From NCBI RefSeq assembly GCF_031348265.1, contig NZ_CP133771.1, forward strand, positions 3,844,001-3,908,000: a DNA stretch of 64,000 nt. The letters run 5' to 3'. Shown one piece after another: positions 15,983 through 24,714 of the stretch. Made by a program: the position numbers and the translations under genes. The notes beneath the pieces were generated by a model. It saw only the letters and a program-made list of their open reading frames with translations, ran no database searches and was not told where the DNA came from. Source of the DNA: Streptomyces collinus. GTDB taxonomy: Bacteria; Actinomycetota; Actinomycetes; Streptomycetales; Streptomycetaceae. Each line of letters opens with the position of its first letter. Position 1 is the stretch's first letter.

Positions 15983-16996
15983 ATGCGCCGTGAGCCGGAG
16001 TTCCGCCCGCACCGGGTCGTCGTCCTCGCCCTCGACGGCCTGCTCCCCTTCGAGCTGGGCATCCCGCACCGCATCTTCGGCCGCCCCCGGGACGCCCGGG
16101 GACGCCTGCTGTACGACGTCGTCACCTGCTCGATCCGCCCGCCGGGCCCGGTGCGGACCGACGCCGACTTCGCCATCCAGGTCGAGCACGGTCCCGAGGC
16201 CCTGGCCACCGCCGACACGGTGATCGTCCCGGCGTCGTACGAACTCGGCCCGGTCTTCGAGCAGGGCGTGCTCACCGGCGAACTGGCCGCCGCCCTCGGC
16301 CGCATCCGCCCGGGCACCCGGCTCGCGGCGATCTGCATCGGCGTCTACGTCCTCGCCGCCGCCGGTCTCCTGGACGGCCGCCCCGCCACCACGCACTGGG
16401 CCGACGCCGACCGTCTCCAGCGTCTCTTCCCGCGTGTCGAGGTCGACCCCGACGTCCTGTTCATCGACGACGGCGACGTCCTGACCTCCGCCGGCGTCGC
16501 CGCGGGCATCGACCTGTGCCTGCACATGGTGCGCCGCGACCACGGCACGGCCGTCGCGAACGAGGTGGCCCGCCGCACGGTCGTACCGCCGCACCGCAAC
16601 GGCGGTCAGGCGCAGTACATCCACCGGCCCGTGCCCGACCCGCAGCAGGCGACCACGACCTCGGCCCGCGCCTGGGCCCTGGGCCGTCTCCACGAGCCGA
16701 TCCAGCTGCGCGACCTGGCCGCCCGGGAGTCCATGTCGGTGCGCACCTTCACCCGCCGCTTCCGCGAGGAGACCGGCGTCAGCCCCGGCCAGTGGCTCAC
16801 CCAGCAGCGCGTGGAGCGGGCCCGGCACCTCCTGGAGTCCACCGACCGCTCCGTCGACCAGGTGGCGCGGGAGGCGGGCTTCGGCACGGCCCAGTCGATG
16901 CGCCAGCATCTCCAGGCGGCCCTCGGCGTCACACCCACCGCCTACCGGCGCACCTTCCGGGCGGAGAACGACGCCGCCGCCGTCCTCAGAAGGTGA
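15983..16996 (+). CDS. GlxA-family transcriptional regulator (DJ-1/PfpI + AraC)
   Basis: 337 residues. The N-terminal DJ-1/PfpI-like domain (about 10-190) carries the nucleophile-elbow region LAAICIGVYVLAAAGLLDGR with Cys before IGV. The C-terminal AraC domain (about 225-325) has two helix-turn-helices, including IQLRDLAARESMSVRTFTRR and AREAGFGTAQSMRQHLQAAL. Such proteins sense small metabolites and activate or repress nearby genes. Divergent orientation to the MFS gene makes that gene a likely target. Its 3' end overlaps the convergent alcohol dehydrogenase by 11 bases. Confidence 0.88.
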   Translation: MRREPEFRPHRVVVLALDGLLPFELGIPHRIFGRPRDARGRLLYDVVTCSIRPPGPVRTDADFAIQVEHGPEALATADTVIVPASYELGPVFEQGVLTGELAAALGRIRPGTRLAAICIGVYVLAAAGLLDGRPATTHWADADRLQRLFPRVEVDPDVLFIDDGDVLTSAGVAAGIDLCLHMVRRDHGTAVANEVARRTVVPPHRNGGQAQYIHRPVPDPQQATTTSARAWALGRLHEPIQLRDLAARESMSVRTFTRRFREETGVSPGQWLTQQRVERARHLLESTDRSVDQVAREAGFGTAQSMRQHLQAALGVTPTAYRRTFRAENDAAAVLRR

Positions 16997-18035
16997 GCAC
17001 GGCCCGCGCCACCCGCCCCGCCTCCGCGTCCGCCGCCGCCTTCTCGAAGTCCTCGACCGGGTAGGTCCGGCTGACCAGTTCGTCGAGCAGCAGGCGCCCC
17101 TGGCGGTACAGCCCGGCGTACAGGGCGATGTCCCGCTGGGGTCGGGAGGAGCCGTAGCGGCAGCCCAGGATGGACTTGTCGAGGTACATCGAGGAGACCC
17201 GGAAGGACGCCTCGGCCGTGGCGGGCGGGACCCCGAGCAGGATCGCCTGGCCGTGCCGGTCCAGGGCGTCGATCGCCTGCCGGATCAGCTCCACGCGGCC
17301 GACGCACTCGAAGGCGTGGTCCACGCCCGTGGGCAGCAGCTCGCGCACGCCCTCGGTGGACGTCAGGAAGTCGGTCGCGCCGAACCGGCGTGCCGCCTCC
17401 TCCTTCGCCGGGTTGGCGTCGACGGCCACGATCCGCCCGGCGCCCGCGAGCCGGGCCCCTTGGAGCACGTTCAGGCCGATGCCGCCCGTCCCGATGACCA
17501 GCACGCTGTCGCCGTGGTCCACCCTCGCCCGGTTCAGTACGGCGCCCACCCCGGTCAGCACCCCGCACCCGATGAGCGCCGCCGAGGCCGGCGGGATGTC
17601 GTCGGGGATGCGGACCGCCTGGACGGCCTTGACGACCGTGCGCTCGGCGAACGCCGAGTTGGACGCGAACTGGTGCACCGGCGAGCCGTCGTGGCGGAAC
17701 GGCCGCCCCGGGCGTCCGATGGCCTGCCGGCACATGGTCGGCCGGCCCCGGTCGCACTCCGCGCACGTGCCGCAGTTCGCCAGGGTGGACAGCGCCACAT
17801 GGTCACCGGGCGCGACATGGGTGACGCCCCCGCCCACCGCCTCCACGACCCCGGCCCCCTCATGGCCCAGCGCCACCGGCACGGGGAAGGGGATGGTCCC
17901 GTTCACCACCGACAGATCGCTGTGGCACAGCCCGGCCGCCGAGACCGCCACCCGCACCTCGCCCGGCCCGGGCTCGCGCACTTCCAGGTCGGTCACGACC
18001 CGGACCTGCTTCCCGTCGAAGATCACGCCTCGCAT
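16986..18035 (-). CDS. Zinc-dependent alcohol dehydrogenase
   Basis: 349 residues of the medium-chain dehydrogenase family. The catalytic zinc ligands are visible in GLCHSDLSVV and GHEGAGVVEAVG; the structural-zinc loop reads CGTCAECDRGRPTMC; the NAD site is VLVIGTGGIGLNVLQGA. The catalytic third Zn ligand falls in ALIGCGVLTGVGAV. It oxidises a primary alcohol or reduces an aldehyde. Its ATG shares one base with the upstream acyl-CoA dehydrogenase stop. It is the last gene of the SDR-ACAD-ADH operon. Confidence 0.9.
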   Translation of the reverse strand: MRGVIFDGKQVRVVTDLEVREPGPGEVRVAVSAAGLCHSDLSVVNGTIPFPVPVALGHEGAGVVEAVGGGVTHVAPGDHVALSTLANCGTCAECDRGRPTMCRQAIGRPGRPFRHDGSPVHQFASNSAFAERTVVKAVQAVRIPDDIPPASAALIGCGVLTGVGAVLNRARVDHGDSVLVIGTGGIGLNVLQGARLAGAGRIVAVDANPAKEEAARRFGATDFLTSTEGVRELLPTGVDHAFECVGRVELIRQAIDALDRHGQAILLGVPPATAEASFRVSSMYLDKSILGCRYGSSRPQRDIALYAGLYRQGRLLLDELVSRTYPVEDFEKAAADAEAGRVARAVLTF

Positions 18036-19183
18036 CACACGGCCCCCTTGGGCTCCCTGGGCAGGCCGAGCACGCGCTCGGCGATGATCGTGCGCTGGAT
18101 CTGGTCCGAGCCGCCGTAGATCGTGTCGGCCCGGGAGAAGAGGAACAGGTGCTGTGCGGGGTCCAGTTCGTAGGGCGCCGAGGCCGACCAGTCGGCGGGG
18201 CCGACCCCTGCCGCCGCGCCCCGCACCAGCACCGCCAGCTCCCCGAGCCGCTGGTGCCAGCCCGCCCACAGCAGCTTGGCCACGCTGGGGGCACCCCCGT
18301 CACCGGAACTCCCCAGCGTGCGCAGGGCGTTCCAGCGCATCGTCCGCAACTCGGCCCACTGCCTTACGAGCCGTTCCCGTACGACGGGGTCGTGCACCGC
18401 GCCCGACGCGACGGCCGCGCGCACCACGCCCGCCAGTTCCTCGGCGAACCCGATCTGCTGGGCCAGCGTGGACACACCCCGTTCGAAGCCGAGCAGGCTC
18501 ATCGCGACGCGCCAGCCCTCGCCCTCGCCGCCGACGACGTGCCCGGCGTGCGCGCCGTCGAAGAAGACCTCGTTGAAGTCGCTGGTGCCCGTCATCTGGC
18601 GGATGGGACGGACCTCGATCCGGCCGGGCTGGTCCATGGGGACGAGGAGGAAGGTCAGCCCGTGGTGCCGTACCGAGCCGGGTTCGGTCCTGGCCAGCAC
18701 GAAACCCCAGTCCGCCTCGTGCGCGAGCGACGTCCAGATCTTCTGCCCGGTGACGCGGTAGGTGCGGCCGTCCGGCTCGCGCACGGCCGCGGTGCGGATC
18801 CCGGCCAGGTCCGATCCGGCACCGGGTTCGCTGTAGCCCTGGCACCAGAGTTCCTCGCCGGCGGCGATCGGCGGCAGGAACCGCGCCTTCTGCTCGTCGG
18901 TGCCGTGGGCGAGGAGCGTGGGCGCGAGCAGGTTCTCCCCGATGTGCCCCGAGCGCGGGGGTGCCGCCGACCGCGCGTACTCCTCGGCCCAGACGACCTG
19001 CTGAGTGAGGGTGGCCGTGCGGTTCCCGTAGCCGCCCTCACCCCAACCGAGCCCGATCCACCCGGCGGCACCGAGGGTACGTTCCCAGGCACGGCGGTCC
19101 GAGACGCCGTCGGCATGCACAGCGAGCCAGGCACGAGCTTCGCTGCGGAACGCGTCGTCCTCCGGCCCGAAGTCGAAGTCCAT
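18035..19183 (-). CDS. Acyl-CoA dehydrogenase
   Basis: 382 residues, starting MDFDFGPEDDAFRSEARAWL at an ATG with GAGGAG upstream. The flavin-binding loop WCQGYSEPGAGSDLAGIRT and the KIWTSLAHEADW segment are clear. The position of the catalytic Glu in YEGT-type enzymes reads IYGGSDQIQR, with Gly in place of Glu, as in many mycobacterial FadE subunits that work as heteromers. It sits between an SDR and an ADH gene in one operon, 108 bases behind the SDR with a dispersed repeat in the gap. Confidence 0.9.
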   Translation of the reverse strand: MDFDFGPEDDAFRSEARAWLAVHADGVSDRRAWERTLGAAGWIGLGWGEGGYGNRTATLTQQVVWAEEYARSAAPPRSGHIGENLLAPTLLAHGTDEQKARFLPPIAAGEELWCQGYSEPGAGSDLAGIRTAAVREPDGRTYRVTGQKIWTSLAHEADWGFVLARTEPGSVRHHGLTFLLVPMDQPGRIEVRPIRQMTGTSDFNEVFFDGAHAGHVVGGEGEGWRVAMSLLGFERGVSTLAQQIGFAEELAGVVRAAVASGAVHDPVVRERLVRQWAELRTMRWNALRTLGSSGDGGAPSVAKLLWAGWHQRLGELAVLVRGAAAGVGPADWSASAPYELDPAQHLFLFSRADTIYGGSDQIQRTIIAERVLGLPREPKGAV

Positions 19184-19218
19184 CAGGGTGCTCCTCTCGA
19201 TGCCGCAGGGGCGGATTC

Positions 19219-19277
19219 CCCAGGGGCGCGGGGAACTGCGCGACAAGCCACAGCGCACCCGCACCCGCCGAAAAGGC
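19219..19277 (-). repeat. Dispersed intergenic repeat, family A copy 1
   Basis: Contains CAGGGGCGCGGGGAACTGCG followed by CGACAAGCCACAG and a GAAAAGG end. Near-identical cores occur at 27521, 27651 and 31241. This family is, to my knowledge, widespread between genes in Streptomyces. Here it lies inside an operon, between the SDR and ACAD genes. Confidence 0.85.
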
Positions 19278-19291
19278 CCAAGGCCCCCGAG

Positions 19292-20206
19292 CTACAGGAC
19301 GTTGGGCCGCTCCCCTTCCCGCGCCGCCCTCTCCATCTCCCGCACGCGCTCCAGCAACGGCATCGGATCCACCCCCACCGACCCCGACAGAACCTCCGCG
19401 ACCCCCTCCACGGTCCAACCGCCGGATGAATACGCCGCACGCAGCTCCCGCGGCTGCGCCCACACCGCGATCTTCGCCCCGGCCACCGTGTACACCTGCC
19501 CGGTGATCCCCTCCCGGGAGGCCGCGTCGGACAGCAGGTACACCACCAGCGCGGCGACGTCCTCCGGCTCCCCGATCTCGGCCAGTTCCATCGGTACCCC
19601 GGCCGACATCCGGGTCCGCGCGACCGGCGCCACCGCGTTCGCGGTCACCCCGTACTTGTGCAGCCCGAGCGCGGCGCTGCGCACCAGCGAGATGATCCCG
19701 CCCTTCGCCGCGCTGTAGTTGGCCTGCGACACCGACCCCTGGTGGTTGCCGCTGGTGAACCCGATCAGCGTCCCGGCCCGCTGCTTCCGCATCACTGCCG
19801 AGGCAGCCCGGAACACCGTGAACGTGCCCTTCAAATGGGTCGCGACGACCGGGTCCCACTCCTCCTCGGTCATGTTGAACAGCATCCGCTCGCGCAGGAT
19901 CCCGGCCACGCAGACCACACCGTCCAGCCGCCCGTACGACGCCAGCGCCACGTCGACGACCCGCTGCCCGCCGGCCATCGTGGAGATGTCGTCGGCGACG
20001 GCCACCGCCTCCCCGCCCGCGGCCTCGATCTCCTTGACCACGGTCTGGGCGACCTCGCTCGCCGGTGACGCGCCGTCGACCGAGACGCCGTAGTCGTTGA
20101 CGACGACCTTCGCGCCCTCGGCCGCCGCCGCGAGCGCGACCGCGCGGCCGATGCCCCGACCGGCTCCGGTGACGGCGACGACCTTGCCTGCCAAGAAGTT
20201 CCCCAC
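19292..20206 (-). CDS. SDR-family oxidoreductase (3-hydroxyacyl-CoA dehydrogenase-like)
   Basis: 304 residues from GTG 20206, with GGAAGGGG upstream. The NAD(P) site VTGAGRGIGRAVALAAAAEG and the catalytic YSAAKGG, with Ser in GFTSGNHQGSVSQ, are intact. The length and the C-terminal 50-residue extension (WTVEGVAEVLSG) resemble the dehydrogenase part of MFE-2-type beta-oxidation enzymes, so a 3-hydroxyacyl-CoA substrate is likely. First gene of the SDR-ACAD-ADH operon. Operator copy 7 lies 28 bases upstream, shared with the divergent cyclase. Confidence 0.85.
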   Translation of the reverse strand: MGNFLAGKVVAVTGAGRGIGRAVALAAAAEGAKVVVNDYGVSVDGASPASEVAQTVVKEIEAAGGEAVAVADDISTMAGGQRVVDVALASYGRLDGVVCVAGILRERMLFNMTEEEWDPVVATHLKGTFTVFRAASAVMRKQRAGTLIGFTSGNHQGSVSQANYSAAKGGIISLVRSAALGLHKYGVTANAVAPVARTRMSAGVPMELAEIGEPEDVAALVVYLLSDAASREGITGQVYTVAGAKIAVWAQPRELRAAYSSGGWTVEGVAEVLSGSVGVDPMPLLERVREMERAAREGERPNVL

Positions 20207-20233
20207 GCCCGGCCCCTTCCCGTCCCACGGTTT

Positions 20234-20248
20234 CTGACGGACCGTTAG
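20234..20248. promoter_or_regulatory. Operator copy 7
   Basis: CTGACGGACCGTTAG has one mismatch and an ATT flank. A degenerate second copy, TCTACGACCCGTCAG at 20266-20280, keeps only the right half plus ACG. Both lie in the 104-bp divergent region between the SDR operon and the cyclase gene. Confidence 0.7.
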
Positions 20249-20310
20249 ATTCTCGATTCCCGAATTCTACGACCCGTCAGATACGGGAAGACAAGCCCCG
20301 CGGAGGACTC

Positions 20311-21237
20311 ATGTCGCTGCCGGACGCGTTCCACGACATCGCCAAGCGCGTGAACAACTGGGGCCGTTGGGGATCCGACGACGAGATCGGCACCCTGAAC
20401 CTGATCACCGACGAGGTCGTCAGGCGGGCCGCGGCGACCGTCCGCACCGGCCGGCGCGTCCCCCTCGCACTGCCCCTCCAGCAGGACGGCGTGCAGACCG
20501 GCATGATCCCCGGGCGCGTCAACCCCCTGCACGCCATGGTGCAGATCAACCAGGAGATCTTCGGCCCGGGGACGGTCGCGTGCAGCGACGACGCCGTGAC
20601 CATGGGCCTCCAGGCGGCCACCCACTGGGACGCCCTGTCGCACGTCTCGCACTCGGGCCGGCTCTACAACGGCCGCCCCGCCCACACCGTCACCGCACAC
20701 GGCGGCGCCGGGTTCAGCGGCATCGGCACGGTCCGGCACGTCGTCTCGCGCGGGGTGCTGCTGGACGTCGCCCGGGCCCGCGGCACGGACCGGCTCGACG
20801 GCGGGTACGCGGTCACGCCCGAGGACCTGGACGCCGCCGAGGAGCTGGCCGGCACGCGGGTGCGGGCGGGGGACGTCGTGCTCGTGCGGACCGGGCAGAT
20901 CCAGGCGTACCTGGCCGGGGACCGGCACGGCTACGCGTACCCCTCGCCGGGGCTGTCGATCCGGACACCGGAGTGGTTCCACGCGCACGATGTCGCGGCC
21001 GTCGCCGACGACACCCTGACCTTCGAGGTGTTCCCGCCCGAGGTGGAGGACCTCTGGCTGCCGGTGCACGCCCTCGATCTCGTGGAGATGGGCATGCCGC
21101 AGGGCCAGAACTGGAATCTCGAAAAGTTGTCCACAGCCTGTGGAGAAGCCGGGCGGTATGCCTTCCTGCTGACCGCCACCCCGGAGCCGTTCACCGGGGC
21201 GACCGGCTCTCCGGTGGCTCCCGTCGCCGTCCTGTAG
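20311..21237 (+). CDS. Cyclase/kynurenine-formamidase-like metal hydrolase
   Basis: 308 residues, with the ATG at 20311 behind a clear GGAGG. The family metal motif is present as ATHWDALSHVSH (H-x-D-x-x-x-H), with GVLLDVARARG and DVVLVRTGQ further on. Members hydrolyse amides, lactones or related bonds using two divalent metals. It lies divergent from the SDR operon under shared operators, so it probably opens or closes a ring in the same pathway. Substrate not predicted. Confidence 0.85.
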   Translation: MSLPDAFHDIAKRVNNWGRWGSDDEIGTLNLITDEVVRRAAATVRTGRRVPLALPLQQDGVQTGMIPGRVNPLHAMVQINQEIFGPGTVACSDDAVTMGLQAATHWDALSHVSHSGRLYNGRPAHTVTAHGGAGFSGIGTVRHVVSRGVLLDVARARGTDRLDGGYAVTPEDLDAAEELAGTRVRAGDVVLVRTGQIQAYLAGDRHGYAYPSPGLSIRTPEWFHAHDVAAVADDTLTFEVFPPEVEDLWLPVHALDLVEMGMPQGQNWNLEKLSTACGEAGRYAFLLTATPEPFTGATGSPVAPVAVL

Positions 21238-21728
21238 GCCGCCGGCCCGGGGCCCGCCCGCCGGACGGCCGACGGACCGGTGCGACCGGGCCGCCACCCG
21301 CCGCACCGGCCGGGCCGCCATCCGCCGCAGCTGGATGGCGGCGCCGCGCTGCTCGCCCCGAGCACGACAGCGCGCGCCGCCACCCGACTCCGGCGCTCCC
21401 GCCCCGACTCCCCGCCCCTGAAGGGAGCCGACGCCGAATCACGACTCACACTCGCCGAGGGCTGCCGTCCACCGAAGCCCTCGTCGTCCCCTCACGGCGA
21501 ATCGCTGCCCACCAGCGTGAGCAAACGGTCACGACCCGTCAACAGGAGTTAGAAGAAATGTCCCTTAGGCGGCTTTTGCCGTAGGCGCGCACGGAAGCAC
21601 GTCCGGGCGCATCGCCGCATGCCCTGACGGAACCCGCCGGCCCGCCGTGCATCCGTGCCCCGGCCCCGCCGCACGAACCCAAGGCATGTGCCGCCGTACA
21701 CCACGCCCGGCCGGAACGGGCGGCGGTG
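21238..21728. other. Gene-poor stretch
   Basis: No convincing gene. It contains degenerate CCGGGCCGCCA-type repeats (21280-21345) and one tiny plus-strand frame at 21558 (MSLRRLLP) behind AGGAG, too short to call. The minus strand carries no supported frame here beyond the downstream end of the ATPase gene. Confidence 0.5.
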
Positions 21729-22220
21729 CTACACCGCCTCGTACGCCAGGCCCTCGAAAGCAGCCCCGCCGCACGCCACCGCGCCGCCTCCGCACGACGC
21801 CGCGAGGTCCGGGGACTTCGCGCACCGGTCCACCTCGCACCAGATGCGCTTGCCGGTGGCCTCGACGCTCCAGCCCCAGCGGTCGGCGAGGCCGTCGACG
21901 AGCGCCAGGCCCCGGCCGCCGGTCGCGTCGTCGCCGGCGCACCGGGGGACGGGGGCCCGGCCGCTGCGGTCCGCAACCTCCAGACGGACGGTGGCCTCCT
22001 CCGTCGCCATGTGCGGCAGGGACAGCAGCAGGACGGCGGGGCGGCCGGTGTGCACCACGGCGTTGGTGACGAGCTCGGAGACGAGCAGGATCAGCGTCTC
22101 GGCGAGGGGTTCGTCGGCCTGTATGCCGGACCCGGCCAGGCGGGAGCGGGCCCACCGCCGGGCCCGCCCCACTTCTGCGGGGTCGGGCCGGATCTCCAGC
22201 TGCACTTGAAGCACCTGCAC
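21729..22220 (-). CDS. RsbW-like ATP-binding protein (anti-sigma kinase family)
   Basis: A 163-residue GHKL-fold ATPase. The N-box reads LLVSELVTNAVVHTG and the glycine-rich loop DATGGRGLALVDGLADRWGW. The protein has the length of the many Streptomyces RsbW/SpoIIAB-like proteins that phosphorylate STAS antagonists or bind sigma factors. GTG 22220 is the only suitable start. The 30 residues after the domain (CAKSPDLAASCGGGAVAC) are Cys/Ala-rich. No STAS or sigma gene is adjacent; the nearest STAS gene is at 28440. Confidence 0.85.
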   Translation of the reverse strand: MQVLQVQLEIRPDPAEVGRARRWARSRLAGSGIQADEPLAETLILLVSELVTNAVVHTGRPAVLLLSLPHMATEEATVRLEVADRSGRAPVPRCAGDDATGGRGLALVDGLADRWGWSVEATGKRIWCEVDRCAKSPDLAASCGGGAVACGGAAFEGLAYEAV

Positions 22221-22648
22221 CGCTCACACCATCCGAACCGGCGGACACTTAGGCTCGCGCCTCACGAGGGCCACGATCGTAGCCATTTTCTGCATGGCCA
22301 GAACAACGGCCAGGACAAGGATCACGCAACGTGAATCCCTTGTGGGACAGCATGGTTGACGTACAGTCACGCCAACAAGCGCTTCGGGCATATTCCAGCG
22401 CGAAGGAGTACCCGTGCGGCATACTGTGCGACGCTCGCCGCGGGCAGTCGAACAGGCGGCGCCACGGGGTCGCACTGCGCTCGGAGCCACTCGCATTCGA
22501 CACAAGGTACCGGAGCGGGCAATCGACTCCAGGCCGTAACGAGTCACACTGAGGACACAAGCCGATATCAACGCTCCGTGATTCCGGTATGCCACGATCC
22601 GCGACATCTCCGGGAGCGGTCCCGGCGACACCGCAGCCAGACGGCCCG
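22221..22648. other. Lower-GC intergenic region, 428 bp
   Basis: Visibly less GC-rich than its surroundings. It contains TTGACG at 22356 and one small frame with an ideal ribosome-binding site (separate entry). It also holds the divergent promoter of the ATPase gene. Nothing else is recognisable. Confidence 0.5.
22414..22539 (+). CDS. Possible small Arg-rich protein (41 aa)
   Basis: GTG 22414 follows AAGGAG with five-base spacing, and the frame runs to TAA 22539, encoding a basic peptide that begins VRHTVRRSPRAVEQAAPRGR. The strong ribosome-binding site and isolation in a low-GC region argue for it; lack of a recognised family and modest codon bias argue against it. Too short to appear among long reading frames. 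Function unknown. Confidence 0.3.
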   Translation: MRHTVRRSPRAVEQAAPRGRTALGATRIRHKVPERAIDSRP

Positions 22649-23584
22649 TCAGGCCGTCTCGGGCGTCAGAGCCGCCGCGAGCAGCTCTTCACTCTCCGTG
22701 ACTCCGCCCGCACGTTGGGTTCGAACCCATGCGCGTTTCAGATGCAGATGGACCTCGGACTCCCAGGTGAAGCCCATCCCGCCGTGCACCTGGAGGCAGT
22801 CGCGGGCGCCGCGCACGGCGGCGTCGTCGGCGAGGATCCGGGCCGCGGCGATGTCGGCCGGGTCGGCGGTCACGGCGGCCGCGTACACCGCTGCGCGGGC
22901 CGTCTCCGCACGGACCAAGATCCCCGCGCACAGATGCGCCACCGCCTGGAAGGCCCCGACGGGTCGTCCGAACTGTTCGCGCGCCCGGGCGTGTTGCGCC
23001 GCGAGTTCGCAGACGCGGCCGGCCGTGCCGAGTTGCTCGGCGGCGGTGAGCAGGATGGCGACGGGGTCGGGGGCGGGGCGCGCGGCGGGCACGCGGTGCA
23101 GGGGCGTCAGCGGGTCGAGCGAGCGCAGCGGCACGGCCCCGGTGGCGTCCCCGCGTACGGCGTCCGCCTCCGCCAGCCACTCCACGAGGCCGCCGTCCAC
23201 GGCCGCCACCACCGTCTCCCCGGTGGCGGCACCCGGTACGACACCGGCCGCGAGGTGGGTGGCGACGAGCGGCCCGGGCAGCAGCGCCCGCCCCGCCTCC
23301 TCGAACACCAAGACGGCTTCCGCGAGCCCGAGTCCGATCCCGCCGTCCGCCTCCGGCACCCGCAGGGCGAAGAACCCGAGGTCACCGAGGGCCCGCCACA
23401 GCCTCCGGTCGAGCCGCGGCGGCCCGGCCGCACGCCCCGCCCCCACCGCGTCGGCACCGCCCCCGTCGGCCTCCTCCACCGCCGCCCGCAGCGCCCGGCC
23501 GTCGAACCGCCGTGCCAGGGCCTCGCGCGCCCCGTCCCGCAGTGCCCGCTGGTCGTCCGTCAGCCGGAACCGCACCGCGCTCAC
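22649..23584 (-). CDS. Acyl-CoA dehydrogenase, short subunit
   Basis: 311 residues, shorter than the usual 380. It starts at GTG 23584, overlapping the upstream dehydrogenase stop by four bases. Core segments: FRLTDDQRALRDGAREALA, REQFGRPVGAFQAVAHLCAG and the ending HGGMGFTWESEVHLHLKRAW. The middle beta-domain is abbreviated and the flavin loop poorly kept, as in the small partner of alpha2-beta2 FadE enzymes of steroid and side-chain degradation. It most likely forms one enzyme with the 377-residue protein encoded immediately upstream. A weak hairpin (22639-22659) spans the stop. Confidence 0.88.
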   Translation of the reverse strand: MSAVRFRLTDDQRALRDGAREALARRFDGRALRAAVEEADGGGADAVGAGRAAGPPRLDRRLWRALGDLGFFALRVPEADGGIGLGLAEAVLVFEEAGRALLPGPLVATHLAAGVVPGAATGETVVAAVDGGLVEWLAEADAVRGDATGAVPLRSLDPLTPLHRVPAARPAPDPVAILLTAAEQLGTAGRVCELAAQHARAREQFGRPVGAFQAVAHLCAGILVRAETARAAVYAAAVTADPADIAAARILADDAAVRGARDCLQVHGGMGFTWESEVHLHLKRAWVRTQRAGGVTESEELLAAALTPETA

Positions 23585-24714
23585 CGTCCCTTCGGCAGGC
23601 CGAGGATGCGTTCGGCGATGATGCTGTGCTGGACCTGCGAGGTGCCGGCCGCGATGGTGTACGCCAGGGCGGAGAGCCGGTCGGGGGTCCACGGCCGGTC
23701 CAGGTCGAGGCAGTCGGGGCCCAGCACCTCGGCGGCGGCGTCGTAGAGCTCCTGGCGGGCGTGCGAGTAGCGGAGCTTGAAGACCGAGCCGCCCGCGCCC
23801 GGTACTCCGCCCGAGGCCTCGGCCGCGCTCACGTTCCACTGCGTGAGCCGCCACAGCGCCCGGAACTCCGCGTTGAGCCTGCCCAGCCGGCGTCTGAGGG
23901 CGGGGTCGTCCCAGCGGCCGTTCTTGCGGGCCTCGACGGCCAGTTCGGCCAGGACCCGGCGGCAGGCTACGACCTCACCCGCGAAGGCCGTGCCCCGCTC
24001 GAAGGACAGCGTCACCATGGTCACGCGCCAGCCGTCGTTCTCGTCCCCGACCCGGTTGACCACCGGCACCCGCACCTCGTCCAGGAACACCTCGGCGAAC
24101 TCGGCCGGCCCGGCGAGCGTGCGCAGCGGCCGTACCGTGATGCCGGGCGCGTCCATGGGCAGGGCGAGCCAGGTGATGCCGCGGTGTTTCGGGGCCGCCG
24201 GGCCGGTGCGGACCAACAGTTCGCACCAGTCGGCGACTTCGGCGTGCGAGGTCCAGATCTTGGAGCCGGTCACCACGTAGTCGTCGCCGTCGCGCCACGC
24301 GCGGGTGCGCAGGGCCGCGAGGTCGGATCCGGCCTCCGGTTCGCTGAAGCCCTGGCACCAGACCTCCTCGCCGCGCAGGATCGGCGGCAGCCAGCGCGCC
24401 CGCTGGGCGTCCGTGCCCTCGGCGGCGATGGTCGGCCCGGCGTGCAGCAGGCCCACGAAGTTGGCGCCCACATAGGGCGCTCCGGCCCTCTCCGTCTCCT
24501 CCAGGAAGATCAGGCGGACGCTCGGGGTGGCGTCCCAGTGGACGCCGGCGTATCCGGCCTCGTACAGCCTGCGCTGCCAGCCGAGGTCGTACGTCCGCCG
24601 CCCCGGCCAGTCGTCGGGGGACGGCCTGGGCGGGAGCGCGGGGAGCGTTCGCGCGAGCCATTCCCGCAGCCGGGCCCGGAACTCCTCCTCCTCGGGCGTG
24701 CAGGACAGGTCCAT
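23581..24714 (-). CDS. Acyl-CoA dehydrogenase, large subunit
   Basis: 377 residues starting MDLSCTPEEEEFRARLREWL. The FAD loop VWCQGFSEPEAGSDLAALRT and KIWTSHAEVADWCELLV are clear. In the C-terminal motif the usual Glu is replaced: IAAGTSQVQHSIIAERILG. Together with the short subunit encoded next, it fits the heterotetrameric FadE arrangement. The ATG shares one base with the amidohydrolase stop, so the three genes form a single coupled operon under operator copies 8 and 9. Confidence 0.9.
   Translation of the reverse strand: MDLSCTPEEEEFRARLREWLARTLPALPPRPSPDDWPGRRTYDLGWQRRLYEAGYAGVHWDATPSVRLIFLEETERAGAPYVGANFVGLLHAGPTIAAEGTDAQRARWLPPILRGEEVWCQGFSEPEAGSDLAALRTRAWRDGDDYVVTGSKIWTSHAEVADWCELLVRTGPAAPKHRGITWLALPMDAPGITVRPLRTLAGPAEFAEVFLDEVRVPVVNRVGDENDGWRVTMVTLSFERGTAFAGEVVACRRVLAELAVEARKNGRWDDPALRRRLGRLNAEFRALWRLTQWNVSAAEASGGVPGAGGSVFKLRYSHARQELYDAAAEVLGPDCLDLDRPWTPDRLSALAYTIAAGTSQVQHSIIAERILGLPKGR

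Noticed and set aside
20266..20280. A tenth full operator copy
   Set aside because: Only the right half and ACG match; it may be a decayed half-site, so it is mentioned but not counted as a full copy.
21558..21584. Tiny frame MSLRRLLP behind AGGAG
   Set aside because: Eight residues with no downstream gene on the same strand to control and no conservation evidence. Left as an observation.
22639..22659. Terminator hairpin AGACGGC/GCCGTCT
   Set aside because: It spans the dehydrogenase stop codon, is short and has no T tract. Evidence is insufficient for a separate call.
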